The notes under the pieces are model-generated. The model saw only the letters and a list, made by a program, of their open reading frames with translations. It had not been told where the DNA came from and did not search any database. Below, piece by piece: positions 1 to 11,446 of a DNA stretch of 64,000 bases. Source of the stretch: Urechis unicinctus (lineage: Eukaryota; Annelida; Polychaeta; Xenopneusta; Urechidae); contig CM067348.1 in NCBI GenBank assembly GCA_034190875.2, positions 48,155,229 to 48,219,228 of the forward strand. Reading direction: 5' to 3'. The translations under genes and the position numbers were made by a program. Each line of letters starts with the position of its first letter. The stretch's first letter is position 1.

Positions 1-1960
1 TTGCTTGGTTATTCCAATATCGATATTTGTAGGTTAATATTATCGTAACTGCGTTTTCGTTTATAAGTATAGTGCCTTCATCAGAATGGATTTACATATT
101 TGGAGATATTTATTTGTGTTCTTGATTGCTTACATAACTTATATCAGCCTCCTTGATTAAGGCAAATAAGATATAACCCCGCTGATTGCTCCACATAAGG
201 CGCTAGGTTCAGGCAGTTAACATTTGTAATAAGAAATTCATTAGTTCAGCTGCTCGTTGTGATCTTAAATGACAGCCCAAGTAAAACTGTCGACTGTGAA
301 CCAGACGATTGCCTAATACATTGTGTCCTCTTTCTATTGCGTCTTTGCTCGTCTAAACTAATGGCACATGCTGTATGATATATATAAATAGTAATCTTGA
401 TTATGTACGCAACCCGGATGGGACCCTTTCTAACTATTTTTGAATGACATATGACATAACTCCATTTATATATTAAGCGTTGGACATATTTGCTGAGATA
501 TTCTAAATGAGGTATGAGCTCAATCAATATAAATTTGGTGTACGTGCCACATAGTTGAGAGCATATTACAATCATTCATAACTATGACTTGATATGAATC
601 ATTGTTACTCTTGAATGCTTAAGACGCGACATAGTTTAGATCACTTTGTTACTGTCGAATGATAGGCATCTGTGAGAAGAATTCAGCCAGTGCATACTAA
701 TTGTAACATGTCATATATGAATGAGTGAGTTAAACTGCCTTCATCTACAACACGGGGTTTTGTGTGCTTTACCTGATTCTGAACATAGCAAGCACTGCTA
801 GCCACTACGTCGCTTGTGTGAGGATGTGTTGTGGTGAACATGACTAGGCTTCAGCAAAACTACTTCAGCAGTGTTTGTACCGATGCCTGACATAGCTTCA
901 GTCAGAGATAAATCACCCCTAAGCTTCTGACAGGGCAATCAGGGTTGGGTAACAGTTCGTGTGTACCAAACCACAATGGCTCTGAGGGTTTCACACATGT
1001 TTTCCGGTTATACAACAGCCTCATAGATTGATGGGATACACTTTGTAGTCGCCGGATGTGTTACAAAATATATATACAAAAATCAAGACTATAGCAATTG
1101 GCGATCTACCTTACCAGGCGGTTGGTAAAAAGATTAAAGTATCCCAACTACGATATTCAGGTTAACCCTTATCAACACTCACATTGTGCATGCACCGTTG
1201 CATTACTATATGACAATTTTCAGCTTATGTAGCATAACAAGTGGTGCAGGAAGTGCTATATATACATAAGCTAGCAATTCAATTATACACATCGATACGT
1301 GTGCAATTGAGTATTGTTAATCCTGAATGAATGCTGACTACAGTTGCATTTATTTGAATAATTAAACCCAATATAGTCATACATAGATCAGGTCAATGAT
1401 GAGTCGGTCATTCAAGAGCATCAAATTGTTCTGCACTTTATTTGCAAAACAATGCGGCTGTATTTTGTTGTTTTATATAGAAACAACCTATCCGGCAATT
1501 ATATTATCCTCCAATAGATCGACCAAACATTGCCTCTCGGTGTGAATTTAGTATACCAGCACGCCAAATTGCTTATGATATTGAATTTATGCCTGCATTT
1601 AAGGTAAACTACGAAAATGGCGTTTACATTTAAAAACACAATTATTGCTGCAGTGACACTCGAAATGATACAGACTACAAGAAAACACTAATTTGTTTTG
1701 TTTACAAACCTGCAACGGGGGGTTGCTTCTTGACAGGAAATAGTTAATTTAGTTGATGGCTAAGCCATCCCTGTACAACCATTGAAATGATCTATCATGG
1801 TCTTGTTTGAATTATTTCGCCATCCCTCTGTTAATTTTCTGATTGCATGCCAAATAATCATCAGATGATTTAGGCCAAAAAATTGTGTATAGAAGCTATT
1901 ATTACTTTTACGATGGTTGGGTTTCAACCGCAAAACGCGGTTCATTATTCTCTCAAAAGG
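1..1960. other. No recognisable gene; AT-rich sequence left of the gap
   Basis: No repeat, RNA gene or recognisable domain was found here. The longest open stretch is a 109-codon minus-strand ORF at 246-575. Its middle is aromatic and hydrophobic and its C-terminal half is basic. I do not recognise it, and there is no second copy in the window to test whether it is coding. Confidence 0.5.
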
Positions 1961-2060
1961 NNNNNNNNNNNNNNNNNNNNNNNNNNNNNNNNNNNNNNNN
2001 NNNNNNNNNNNNNNNNNNNNNNNNNNNNNNNNNNNNNNNNNNNNNNNNNNNNNNNNNNNN
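1961..2060. other. Assembly gap, 100 N
   Basis: Exactly 100 N bases, the usual placeholder for a scaffold join of unknown size. Order and orientation across it, and any reading frame running through it, cannot be trusted. Confidence 0.99.
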
Positions 2061-2363
2061 ATGCTCAATAACGTATCACATAATTCCAGTTAGGCGCGGT
2101 CATAGCAGAGTACTGCACCATCTGGGACGAAATCTCTCTTAATCTGGGCTTCTCTAAGGCAACTTGTTTTTGAAATTTAGCAGTTAAACACAAAACATAC
2201 ATACATGCTTGTTAGGGATTCCATTGAATATAACACGTAAATTATATTTAAACCAGTGATTTTGTACGAAAGAAGTCATAACACTTTCATTAATGCTAAA
2301 CCAAGCGTTACACACTTGATGTCGTCACTGATGAATCAATACTGATATTATCTTTCACTAAAT

Positions 2364-2549
2364 ATGACCCCTCAAGCTCAGCTCAATCCAACGCTCTTTG
2401 TCAAGCGTCCAAGTGGAAATGTTTCTTATTCATTCGAATTGAACATGCTTTGGTATATCAATAACGTTTGGCAGGAATTTCCCTTACAATTTGCAAATTC
2501 CGATTTATCTATTTTTCTCATTTTTTGCTATCACTACCGCTTGATATAA
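2364..2549 (+). CDS. Possible Ig-like exon fragment (61 codons)
   Basis: Short plus-strand ORF. Residues 26-34 read LNMLWYINN, which resembles the C strand of an immunoglobulin-like domain (core Trp30-Tyr31). The expected B-strand cysteine is absent (Phe24 is near that place). A hydrophobic stretch ending in FCYHY follows. No paralogous copy was found, so this rests on one motif and could be chance. Confidence 0.18.
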   Translation: MTPQAQLNPTLFVKRPSGNVSYSFELNMLWYINNVWQEFPLQFANSDLSIFLIFCYHYRLI

Positions 2550-3134
2550 TGAAATCATACACGTGATTCTGTCGCTGTTGGTGAACGCAATTATTCTTAA
2601 ATAAACTTGAAATTAGTCGCAGTTGTGAAACTTGATACAGTGTTAGTCTTATAAGTGCTATCTGAACTTTTTATTGAATAATAATACCCGGTCTGAAATT
2701 AGTGCCAACATGGCGCTGTGTGGTTAGGGATCTGGTAACACTCTTTTAGCAATGGTAAAGCATCCCCTTATCACCACCACAATCAGTGGTAAATTATTTG
2801 ATTTTGTTTTCTAGCGTGATTCGATTTTCGTAGTACTGTTGTAACATTTGTGCTGAAAACACCAAGACATGCGAGATAAACTCTGACTATGAGCTGGCTC
2901 CCTGGTTTATGAGCCAATCATGCACTACGATAAAATACACTTGCCAATGTGTTTTGAGCATTATACGAATTTCATGTAGCTGTCTGCAGCGATTGCTATA
3001 GATGTACTGCAGACGTACAAATTCTACTTATGTGGGTTGCCACTATAAAATGTCATCAAATCGATAAAGGGGTGCCGGGTGCGAGCACGGAACATACTCG
3101 ACAGTTCCAGTAAATGCTTAATACATTACTGAGG
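2550..3134. other. No feature seen
   Basis: AT-rich, stop-rich on both strands, without tandem repeats. Confidence 0.4.
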
Positions 3135-3413
3135 CTATGGTTGACAGTCGCATGTGCCTTTAGAGGAATATATCGAGTTGGTTGTTAACAATAAAGTCGC
3201 ATTGTTGATATGTTTTAATGCATAAGGGTTGCACGATAAGCAGTTTTGCTTGTCATGTGAGGTTCCGCAATACGAAGTGACAGCAAATGAACAAAAGCCT
3301 TGGTTCCCTTGCGCTTCGGAAACATTGAGAAACATACAATCCAAACACCAATCTATAATATTGGTAGAAGGTGATTGAAATCGTTGACAAAACCACGGAT
3401 GGTAGTACAACAC
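3135..3413 (-). CDS. Possible Ig-like exon, cysteine-rich (92 codons)
   Basis: Minus-strand ORF with nine cysteines. Residues 27-45 read MFLNVSEAQGNQGFCSFAV, the shape of Ig E and F strands (L-x-V, then G-x-C with the usual Asp replaced). A second similar stretch ends in KGTCDC at residues 85-90. It lies downstream, in the minus direction, of a signal-peptide-like ORF at 3741-3526, so the two could be consecutive exons. Family assignment is by motif only. Confidence 0.27.
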   Translation of the reverse strand: MLYYHPWFCQRFQSPSTNIIDWCLDCMFLNVSEAQGNQGFCSFAVTSYCGTSHDKQNCLSCNPYALKHINNATLLLTTNSIYSSKGTCDCQP

Positions 3414-3525
3414 GATATCATGTAACGACTCGACTCTCAGAAAACGTCGTTGTAATTAGCCAGTGGTGATAAAGGTATTTTATGACTCTGCACAGGGTGC
3501 AGATGTTTGACATACTCAAATCTAC

Positions 3526-3741
3526 TTATGTATGGTCGCTTAAGGAAGAACCCACTAACTTAATAGACATCGCACTTGCAATTAGCCGAGATGAATGATG
3601 AATGTTCCGCTTGCAGAGTAACCGCATTGGCGCATATATAACATTGTGTGGTGCATAAGTGTTATCAGGACAATATTTTAGTGTGGATCGGTTTGTATTT
3701 GGTGCCATGATAACAAGTACGACTTTCACGATAATTCCCAA
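3526..3741 (-). CDS. Possible first exon with signal-peptide-like start (71 codons)
   Basis: The ORF begins MGIIVKVVLVIMAP, a short hydrophobic core after one Lys that would pass as a secretion signal. A cysteine (residue 24) and a stretch MRLLC follow, reminiscent of an Ig B strand. It sits about 110 bp upstream, in the minus direction, of the cysteine-rich ORF at 3413-3135. Splice sites were not verified. Confidence 0.22.
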   Translation of the reverse strand: MGIIVKVVLVIMAPNTNRSTLKYCPDNTYAPHNVIYAPMRLLCKRNIHHSSRLIASAMSIKLVGSSLSDHT

Positions 3742-4440
3742 GTGTTAAGCCAGCATGGCATTATTTATTTCTCTGCTCATTCATTAGTGGTATGGTTCTG
3801 GAACCAGCATGAAGCAGCAAGATAGTCTGTATTATGATAGTGTTTGTTCAAGCTAGATAACCGTTTAGGGCTAATGGTCATTGGAAACAAACAATTATGA
3901 TTCAACAAGAGCCAGGGCTGGTTATGTTATTTTCAGGGTAGCTTTGCATTAATTGTGCAGGTTATTGTCGGTTCCTCACATATTTAACAAGTCACTGTCT
4001 GACAATATCAACCCCATTTGACATTACATGATTGGACGAATAATCAAATAAACAAAGATGCCTTAACAAATTCACATATGTATTCCTCGCAAAATAAAAT
4101 TTGCAATCACCGGAAGTGTTGGCAGTGTACGATGTTGCAAATTATACAGATCATCATGATATGACGATGGGATGCATCTTAACTCTTTTCTATAAAGAAA
4201 ATGTCTATTGTGCATACATAGGTTTTAATCATTTATTCAAACAGCATTCGAACATTCACGCAATTTAAGCGTATGCTTGGATAAGGTGATAATCTATTTT
4301 ACATAAACCCTTGCAAAATATCATTGGCTTGGTTAAAAAACTACCTAACTGAAGAAAAAACTAATTGCCCCAAAACAGCATCGTATAACACATCTCAATT
4401 AAAGCAAGGTGAGTTGATGTGTGGATAAACATAAATTTGG
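3742..4440. other. No feature seen
   Basis: AT-rich sequence without repeats or recognisable reading frames. Confidence 0.4.
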
Positions 4441-4626
4441 TTGATTTCGATGTCCAAGCAAACTTATCAAAAAATCAAAGTTAGGCTATTCCGCTTTCAA
4501 AATATATTTTCCGGAAAGAATAATGTTGCTTATAACTCCAAGACTATAGCATCAACTGCTTCAGTCGCAGTTGTTAAATATCATAATAGCAATGATTTTA
4601 TGCTCTTATGTTCAAACGTTGCCTGA
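4441..4626 (+). CDS. Possible Ig-like E-F strand exon fragment (61 codons)
   Basis: Plus-strand ORF whose C-terminus, residues 41-60, reads SVAVVKYHNSNDFMLLCSNV. That matches the pattern L/V-x-V, spacer, Asp, aromatic, Cys expected of Ig E and F strands. The N-terminal half is basic and unremarkable. Single copy; motif evidence only. Confidence 0.22.
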   Translation: MISMSKQTYQKIKVRLFRFQNIFSGKNNVAYNSKTIASTASVAVVKYHNSNDFMLLCSNVA

Positions 4627-5540
4627 TGAGCGAGTATTTTAATAATTCTATTTTCTTGTTTGTCCTACCTATATGTCAAAAGGTGCTTTGCTTCGACACA
4701 CCACATCACATGCATTAAGTCTGATCTACATATGGTACATATAATTAGACTTATTATTGAAGCGATCCCTGTTCCGTACACTTCTTACGGTTTTTGGTGA
4801 TAACAATGCCAAGCTTGCCACTACAAAGCCAACGGTAATAAAAACATGCTAATATCCAAGGTTTAGTAATTTCCATGAACACGATTGATTTTCACATTAG
4901 GGTAAATAAAGCTTGGTGAAATGTATCGATTTTTAATTGGGTGTTTGACATACTGCTCAATAATAAGGGACATTACACTATTTCGCAGCCAGAATAGCGG
5001 AAGAGATATGCAGTATGTGGCGTAATGCTAAGCTGTAATTTCTTCCGCTTAAGTGAGGAAAGAGATTGGTGCACTTCTTTTGATTACCCGCAAACCATTT
5101 GTTTCAATGAATATCTAAAGTGGCTTAGTCGTGCACAGTTAACTAATGGCAAATGCATTTGTTAGTGACCTACTGTTTTCGTTTAGTCTACCCAAGAGGT
5201 ATGTTTGTATTCTATTTAGGCAGCATATCGCAACCCGACTTATTGTGCCAGCTGAGATATTGCTCGTTTTCTCTCAAGCTCATAACGAGATAATTTCGAA
5301 CGGATGCAAAATCCGTACCACACCTGATATCGATTCATAGCGTAGCCAAATTGGTGATATTGGTGCGGCTCTTATTCATACACGCGAACATTACCGGCGG
5401 CATGTTAACATTCACATTCAACACCATTTCTTGCTGCATTTAACACTATGAAGCATTTACTTACTGCATTATCCTCTCAATTCCTTGTCTCCTTGGTTGT
5501 CGATGCAATATTTAACAAAACATTAAGCGTATTCCTGTGG

Positions 5541-5756
5541 CTAACTAGCTATAACACTCGATGAGCTAGGCTCTGAATATAAGGTGTAGGACTGGCAAGT
5601 GGTTCGTTCGATTAAAGCACGTACCTTAATATGAGGTGGTGCATATTGTGCATCATCGGGGATTCTCAAATCAACCGATCTTGTCCTTCTAAATAATTCA
5701 CACTGGATCAAAATGCTGCTTACATCTTTAAGCAATTGACTGCAACTTTGAATCAT
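5541..5756 (-). CDS. Possible Ig-like exon fragment (71 codons)
   Basis: Minus-strand ORF with a B-strand-like SSILIQC (residues 13-19) and, only nine residues later, an E-F-like VDLRIPDDAQY (28-38). The C-C' region with the core Trp is missing, so if this is an Ig domain it is internally deleted. No paralog found. Confidence 0.2.
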   Translation of the reverse strand: MIQSCSQLLKDVSSILIQCELFRRTRSVDLRIPDDAQYAPPHIKVRALIERTTCQSYTLYSEPSSSSVIAS

Positions 5757-6099
5757 TTATGTATCCCGCTCGGTTGCAATATCACACAACGGCCACCAAA
5801 GTGTCTCCTCTATATAGGTTATGCAGTTTCGTCACACTTAACCTAATATATTGTCTCGTTCAAATGCATCGTAAAGTGGATGTATGTATTGTTTTCGATG
5901 ACGCAGGACTGACATTGATGTTATGCAGTTTCATATATGTTTTGGATATCTCATTACACTTGTCGTTTATGTGACATATATTGTTCCGAGTGATCTAACT
6001 TTGGCTGGAAACCGCCAATTGCATTAAGCTGCTGCACGTGTCAATGTCGGTTTATGCTTAAGTCACGGTGTCAACTAAGGTTCTGTCAAACATATTTCC

Positions 6100-6350
6100 G
6101 CTTATGACTACTATCCGCACCACCAAGTGTGACAGTGTGATAAATGACCAGCATAAATATTAGAAGACAATATCACCATCGATGGCCAAAAAGCTCGGTC
6201 AACAGTGATGACATGCCTTTTAGCATTTATGGTAATTTATCATTTGATGGACTTGTGGTTGAACAAATATTAGCATCACGGTTTCTGTCTATCCATCGTG
6301 AACAATACAACGTTCAAACGTTGGTCTGGCTTGGTCACATACACTGATAT
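6100..6350 (+). repeat. Ancient paralogous segment, copy 1 (relative at 15.7 kb)
   Basis: The stretch CTTATGACTACTATCCGCA at about 6100 is repeated in altered form near 15,705 and 26,829. The resemblance to 15.7-15.95 kb goes on through 'ggccagcaataa', a GATGGGC-like block and a CCGTTTAGCT block. Inside, TTGTGGTTGAACAAATAT resembles the codons for WYNKY of the ORF at 56,687, suggesting a decayed Ig C strand in the frame that reads LWLNKY before a stop. A 67-codon ORF (6144-6347) lies in another frame and is probably not real. Confidence 0.4.
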
Positions 6351-6809
6351 TCGATTATCCGTTTAGCTCTGTAACGAATTGAAAGCCATTTATAATGATC
6401 AGAAGGGCTTAAGAGGTAAAAATTATATGTCATTTACAAGCGTTAGATTGATGTAACTCGTTATTCCGTGCGTTACAAACTGTCTGTTGGTCGCTATCGT
6501 CGCTAGAGATTATCCGATCTATAGTGTATGGGGCACCAGGGCGCTGTTTACAGCGAACATTTTTCATCAAACCCAAATATGTTTGCGAGATTATTATCGG
6601 CAAAATGTGATGAATCGTAGTTGGACCGGTTTATTGTTTTGAATAAATGGTTGGCGCATTGTTATTTCTTGCCCGCCAAAGTCAATAGTTATTTTTCAAG
6701 CTTCTTTTAATCAATTCAATCTAGACCGTTCCTTTGAAGATTACGACAGCGGTTTATCTTGAAATGCTCGTTCCTTTGCCGTTTCAGCTGTTGAATCCAA
6801 TATTATGGA

Positions 6810-7073
6810 ATGCAATGTGTTCATTTTCTGAACCATGAACAAGATGTAACAGATCTTATCGTTGCACAAAGTGTATATCTGCACCACGTAGCTAGTAATG
6901 ATTTTGTATATTATGGTTTAATTCGCAAGGTAATTTTTTACTCTTCGATTAGGAGCAAACACGCAAATTTACATTCAATTAAGATTTTGGTTGACTGCGC
7001 ATTGAATTCAATCGACAGGATCTTCCTGCAGTCGCTCAAGCATATTATTTTTAACATTGCTATTAGCGGATAA
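6810..7073 (+). CDS. Possible Ig-like exon with lost F-strand Cys (87 codons)
   Basis: Residues 21-38 read SVYLHHVASNDFVYYGLI, the E-F pattern L-x-x-V, Asp, Tyr-Tyr, with Gly where the Ig cysteine would be (one base change from TGT to GGT). The rest of the ORF is mixed hydrophobic. Interpretation as a decayed Ig exon is inference; no paralog confirms the frame. Confidence 0.22.
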   Translation: MQCVHFLNHEQDVTDLIVAQSVYLHHVASNDFVYYGLIRKVIFYSSIRSKHANLHSIKILVDCALNSIDRIFLQSLKHIIFNIAISG

Positions 7074-7082
7074 CAAAGCCTT

Positions 7083-7228
7083 ATGATTTAATTGCAATCA
7101 TTGCAATAATGTGTCATTATGTAAGTGATGGCTTGTCCTCAAACGCTAGGTAAGATTTTGGCATGTTAAAAATGTTACATTGACGTTATAGCTGTTGGAT
7201 TGCGTGTAACGTTTATAAAACTCGAGCG
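7083..7228. repeat. Ancient paralogous segment pair, copy 1
   Basis: Related to 11,258-11,399. Both contain TTGTCCTCAAACGCT and, about 70 bp later, TTG-CGTGTAA-GTTTAT blocks in the same order with diverged sequence between. The function is unknown. The two copies are 4.2 kb apart in direct orientation. Confidence 0.6.
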
Positions 7229-7538
7229 AATCGTTAATGTGGTCGGATCGACTCACATTACTAAGTTCGTTTCGCAAATTTTGACTCATCATCAAGACAA
7301 TCTGATGCCATGTTTTATATAAATAAAACCCAATCGGATCTTGAATGGTTGTATGCACTTATCTTGTAAATAAAGCCAACCACGAAGCAGATGTGAAGAC
7401 AATGGCTTTGTGTAATACTGACATTAAGATGGATAATTCTGCATGAAAGAAGTCTATCGTTAGCTCCTACGAAATTACATGAGGAACATCAACAGGGGCC
7501 GGTTTAAATCACTCTAGCTCACATGTAAAGCAAGAGTA

Positions 7539-7740
7539 TTGAATTACACTATTGAAACAATGAGAATGTTAAACCTACAACATGTTCTGAATTTGAGCAC
7601 CGACCAACTTTATCGACTGAGTCACAATATGTTGATATCATTGGATTGCAATTATAGCTTTACCATTTTGGGGGTTCTCTCAAGTTACCTACTTGGTGGT
7701 TTTATTGATGTTAATGCATCAGTAGGTTGATTCAGAGGAG
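7539..7740 (+). repeat. Ancient paralogous segment with 63-codon ORF, copy 1
   Basis: The block ACTTTATCGACTG at 7611-7623 recurs at 24,627-24,639. The two can be aligned as protein: TDQLYRLSHNML here and TCLLYRLGINAL there. Later blocks GGTTCTCTCAAGTTACCTACT and GGTCTCTCACATATATCTACT also correspond. The ORF here (7539-7730) continues into SLDCNY, a possible Ig B strand. In the relative an in-frame ORF spans 24,572-24,820. Likely decayed exons of one family. Confidence 0.4.
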
Positions 7741-8261
7741 AATGAAACGTCGGCTGATCAAGGTCGTTATTGATAATATTAGTGCTTACAGAAATCGCAA
7801 ATTAAATAACGATCGTAAAGGTGTTTTTCTGCAAAGATACATTATAATTCAATGTGCCTTTGCGCCGATATTACGCTAATGCAGACACAGAATGGTGATA
7901 TGTGGACAATTAAATATTATTGGCTACCTAAATATAACTCAAAATACAAGAAATTCAATCTGATTATATTTACTAAGTTTGTAATCGGCATAGGGTCACA
8001 AATGTGATGTCAACAACTATGAAATGTTTATTCATGCAAGATGGGTGGAATGTGTGAAATGTATAATGACATATCCTTATTCAAAATTAAGATATTGAAC
8101 AAACACTTTTTTCGTATCTTTATCCGGATATCCCTAACATTTTTCACATTCCGCAAAACATCATACCTGTAAATCACAGTGTGTTTCTGAAAGAGCTGCT
8201 GACGATGCAGTATCTTGCCAATCCATACGTTTGACAAAGGTTAAATGTAATCAATAAGTGT

Positions 8262-8390
8262 TACACTGATCTCTCTCTCGCTCGCTCTCTATATCTCCCA
8301 TCGTGCAAACACAGTGAAACGGAAGGGGTGCATTGACCCTGGGTGACCCTCACCGCAAGGTGACCTTCACCCCATATTGTATTGCGAGAG
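8262..8390. other. GC-rich islet with clustered TGACC half-sites next to microsatellite
   Basis: A short (TC)n-like run is followed by about 90 bp much richer in G and C than its surroundings. It holds TGACCCTGGGTGACCC and then AAGGTGACCTTCACC. No ORF is convincing. It directly abuts the (CA)n(TA)n block and may be the end of an unrecognised mobile element. Confidence 0.4.
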
Positions 8391-8752
<362 letters not shown>

Positions 8753-9108
8753 TAATCTACCTATACAATTGAGATTAACATATTTATAACATACCAAAGC
8801 GTGCCATCAATGTACTTCTATTTACAACTGTAAATGAAAAAGTGACTAGGTTGGAGAGATGTCCGACCGTCGAAACAGCCATTACATAAGCGTAAGCGTT
8901 CTTGATCAGTAATAGATGCAACGGGTTGTAAAACAAATGTTGCGTTCGCACAATTCTTAACACTCGAAATTGAATTTTTTATAAATCATTTCAATAAACA
9001 CATGATATCAGTCTATATGTGAATTAACGGTGGAAGAGGGAATGGTTTGACAAAAATCGATATGTTTCATCAGTATGTGTCTCGATAGAATATTTAGCTT
9101 GATATGCA

Positions 9109-9318
9109 TTGCATGATAATTATTGGAGATCTTCATCAGCTCCACACGTTTATTTATTAGATGGTGATGTGAATATGAAGTGTGCAAGTGAGTTATATGC
9201 AATTACCCGTTGTGTCCAAATGCAAATTATGTCAAATAAGTATTTTTCTGGTATCGATATGCCACAATACATAGTTCGAATGAAAGCTTTTCAACGACGA
9301 TATCCTGTTACAGACTAA
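9109..9318 (+). CDS. Possible Ig-like exon fragment (69 codons), left copy of a local duplication
   Basis: Residues 16-25 read LLDGDVNMKC, shaped like an Ig B strand. Nine residues later a cysteine (35) stands where the core Trp would be. The sequence is repeated in damaged form at 9373-9640, where several small indels destroy the frame. Motif evidence only. Confidence 0.25.
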   Translation: MHDNYWRSSSAPHVYLLDGDVNMKCASELYAITRCVQMQIMSNKYFSGIDMPQYIVRMKAFQRRYPVTD

Positions 9319-9345
9319 TGCTTCAGCATTCATGCCAGCCCAAAT
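9118..9345. repeat. Local direct duplication, left copy
   Basis: Repeated at 9373-9640. Shared blocks include ATCAGCTCCACACGTTTATT, ATTACCCGTTGTGTC and ACAATACATAGTTCGAATG. The copies are near identical within blocks but differ by many small indels. Confidence 0.85.
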
Positions 9346-9372
9346 CAATATGGCAGATATGATTATGAGAGA

Positions 9373-9640
9373 AGTCATCAGCTCCACACGTTTATTTATT
9401 AGATGGTGATGTGAATGAAGTGTGCAAGTGAGTTATTATGTTGATATATATATATATACAATTACCCGTTGTGTCAAATAAGGATCAATTGCTAGCGCGT
9501 ATTTGACATTCGCCAGAGTACTTTTTTTCTGGTATCGATATCGCCACAATACATAGTTCGAATGAAAGCTTTTCACGACGATGCAAAACGGGTTGTAAAA
9601 AAACGCTTATCCTTTACAGACTATGCTGCATTCATGCCAA
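9373..9640. repeat. Local direct duplication, right copy with insertions
   Basis: Damaged copy of 9118-9345. It carries a (TA)n insertion at about 9441-9458, an unrelated insert of about 40 bp around 9481-9520, and an insert near 9582 (GCAAAACGGGTTGTAAAAAA) resembling sequence at about 8917. The reading frame of the left copy is destroyed. Confidence 0.85.
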
Positions 9641-9865
9641 ATGTGAATGAATGACAGCGCAACATTCATCGGGTAATATGAATTATAGCTTGATACAGCT
9701 GGAGCACTCCTATTACGTTACAGTGACGTAGGGTAGGAAAATTATCTACCCAGTCAAATAAGGACTGGTAATATGCATTCAACCTTGTCATCGGGATAGT
9801 TGATAATCTCTTATCACAAACTCCTTTCATGGAGAGCCAGTATATGAGCGATTGACAGCTACATA

Positions 9866-10138
9866 TTGCCTAATTACTTCATAAAGGCTGGTCCCGTTAA
9901 GGGTGCAGTATCAATATATATTAATGTGTATTCCCCTAACTGTTTGACTAATAAATTGCTGAAATGTATTAATTCACGCCTACCAGACGACAAGAAGCTA
10001 CTACGTCGCGCGATGTCGAATCAAGAGGTTATAGCCAACTGCGCAACAGGATGGTTTCGAACGAAACATTTCGAAAACTCTACTGCATTAATGGATCTCT
10101 TGTGTGCAAGAAAACTGCTTATTTCAGTAAGACGATAG
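9866..10138 (+). CDS. Unrecognised ORF (90 codons)
   Basis: Plus-strand ORF starting MPNYFIKAGPVKGAV. Its second half has VIANC followed by GWFRTKHF and then ALMDLLCARKLLISV. The C-W spacing is too short for a normal Ig domain, so I assign no family. It immediately precedes a segment that has relatives at 14.1 and 24.1 kb, and so could be one exon of the decayed family. Confidence 0.22.
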   Translation: MPNYFIKAGPVKGAVSIYINVYSPNCLTNKLLKCINSRLPDDKKLLRRAMSNQEVIANCATGWFRTKHFENSTALMDLLCARKLLISVRR

Positions 10139-10181
10139 CACAGCAGGTGATATGCGTTGGTAGAAGCGCTTTTATCGACGT

Positions 10182-10400
10182 ATGATAATGATCAGTAATA
10201 GCCCATGTGGTCATAACAGTATTATTAATGGACAAAACTCATCGATTATGGAACAGTCATGTTCTGCCACATTAATGTATAAGTACCGAGATGAGCAATT
10301 AAGTTGTGACTTCGCTACCTTTCATGCTCAAATTGCTATCCGTGAAGCGCATTCATCAATGAAGTCTTTCATGGCAATATAATTGCTGCAGTGAGAAAGT
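10182..10400 (+). repeat. Ancient paralogous segment, copy 1 of 3
   Basis: Relatives lie at about 14,095-14,260 and 24,040-24,240. Shared landmarks in order are GGTCATAACAG (10.2 and 14.1 kb), TGTTCTGCC-CA, a CATTC block, TGGCAATATAATT (10.2 and 24.2 kb) and a GCTATTGACAA/TACTGACAA block. An ORF of 66 codons (10,182-10,382) is open here but interrupted in the relatives. Confidence 0.5.
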
Positions 10401-11257
10401 AAGTTGCAAATAGTAGCTATGCTATTGACAAATATGGCTGTGCAGTTATAAAAGCTATATTATCCTGTCCTTATATGTCGTTATTAATACAGAGTGTCTG
10501 TTGTATGCACTGTTTTGACATCCTTATATTGTAAAGAAGTGTTGGTTAAGGCTTCCTGCTAATTTATCGCCTCATGAATCATAGTCAGGATGTATGTTTA
10601 TTAGGTGTTGATGCAAACAATGCATGCATATTGCCTTTAATACTTAATAATATAATTTCAGCTAGAACATTATAGGAATAATTAATTAAATTCTGCAGTT
10701 GCAGCTGTGTGGACAATCGATCATGCAAATATGTTGCTACCAAATCATTATACATACAAGTCGTAAAATTGACGGCTGTTTATCCACCATGAAGCACTAA
10801 CGGAATGAATTATATGTATTGTAGCTGTACCAATATGGCGCAAATATTCAGAGCATTTTCACGCCTACCAACAATGTGCTAGTATTCACGAATCAAATTG
10901 AAAATTGTGTATGATGCGTTATATGCAATTAATGATACAATGTCAAAGGGGAAACCGTATATGTATATGTCCCGCATTTCTATAGCGTCTTATCCGGTCC
11001 AAGCCATTAGTGATGGTGCTGGTTAAGGTCATTTTGCAAATTCGATCACAAAATTACAAACACAATGTTATCGTGTTTTTGCATTAATGTGCCACTTCGT
11101 CAGCATAATGATTTAGTATATTAACGTTCAATCTCTTAAAACTTAATCTGTCTTGGGTTTATATCTACAACATATTTCAGAGGTAACGCTTGGATGACCA
11201 CATATTGAATTATGTAGATTTTCTTAACATTCATCAAGCAACGGGAATTTCCGGCAG
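10401..11257. other. Diverged sequence without a gene
   Basis: No gene seen. The part around 10,790-10,920 (ending AGTATTCACGAATCAAA-TGAAAA) resembles 24,360-24,440, extending the 10.2/24.1 kb relationship by several hundred bases. Confidence 0.4.
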
Positions 11258-11399
11258 TTGCAAACGTACAATGAAATAATGTGTTATTCTATAAGTGATA
11301 GTTTGTCCTCAAACGCTTACTACGATTTTCAAAGGTGAAAATATAGCCATTTTGGTGCTTTTACAATGGCTTGCGTGTAAAGTTTATTATACCGAGCAG
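11258..11399. repeat. Ancient paralogous segment pair, copy 2
   Basis: Diverged copy of 7083-7228, sharing TTGTCCTCAAACGCT and the following GCGTGTAAAGTTTAT block in the same order. Confidence 0.6.
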
Positions 11400-11446
11400 A
11401 GATAGTCACATAACTAGGTTAATATGGCCAATGATTCAACAGCATT

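Noticed and set aside
1760..2142. ORFs running through the gap
   Set aside because: More than a third of each consists of undetermined codons; no evidence on either side.
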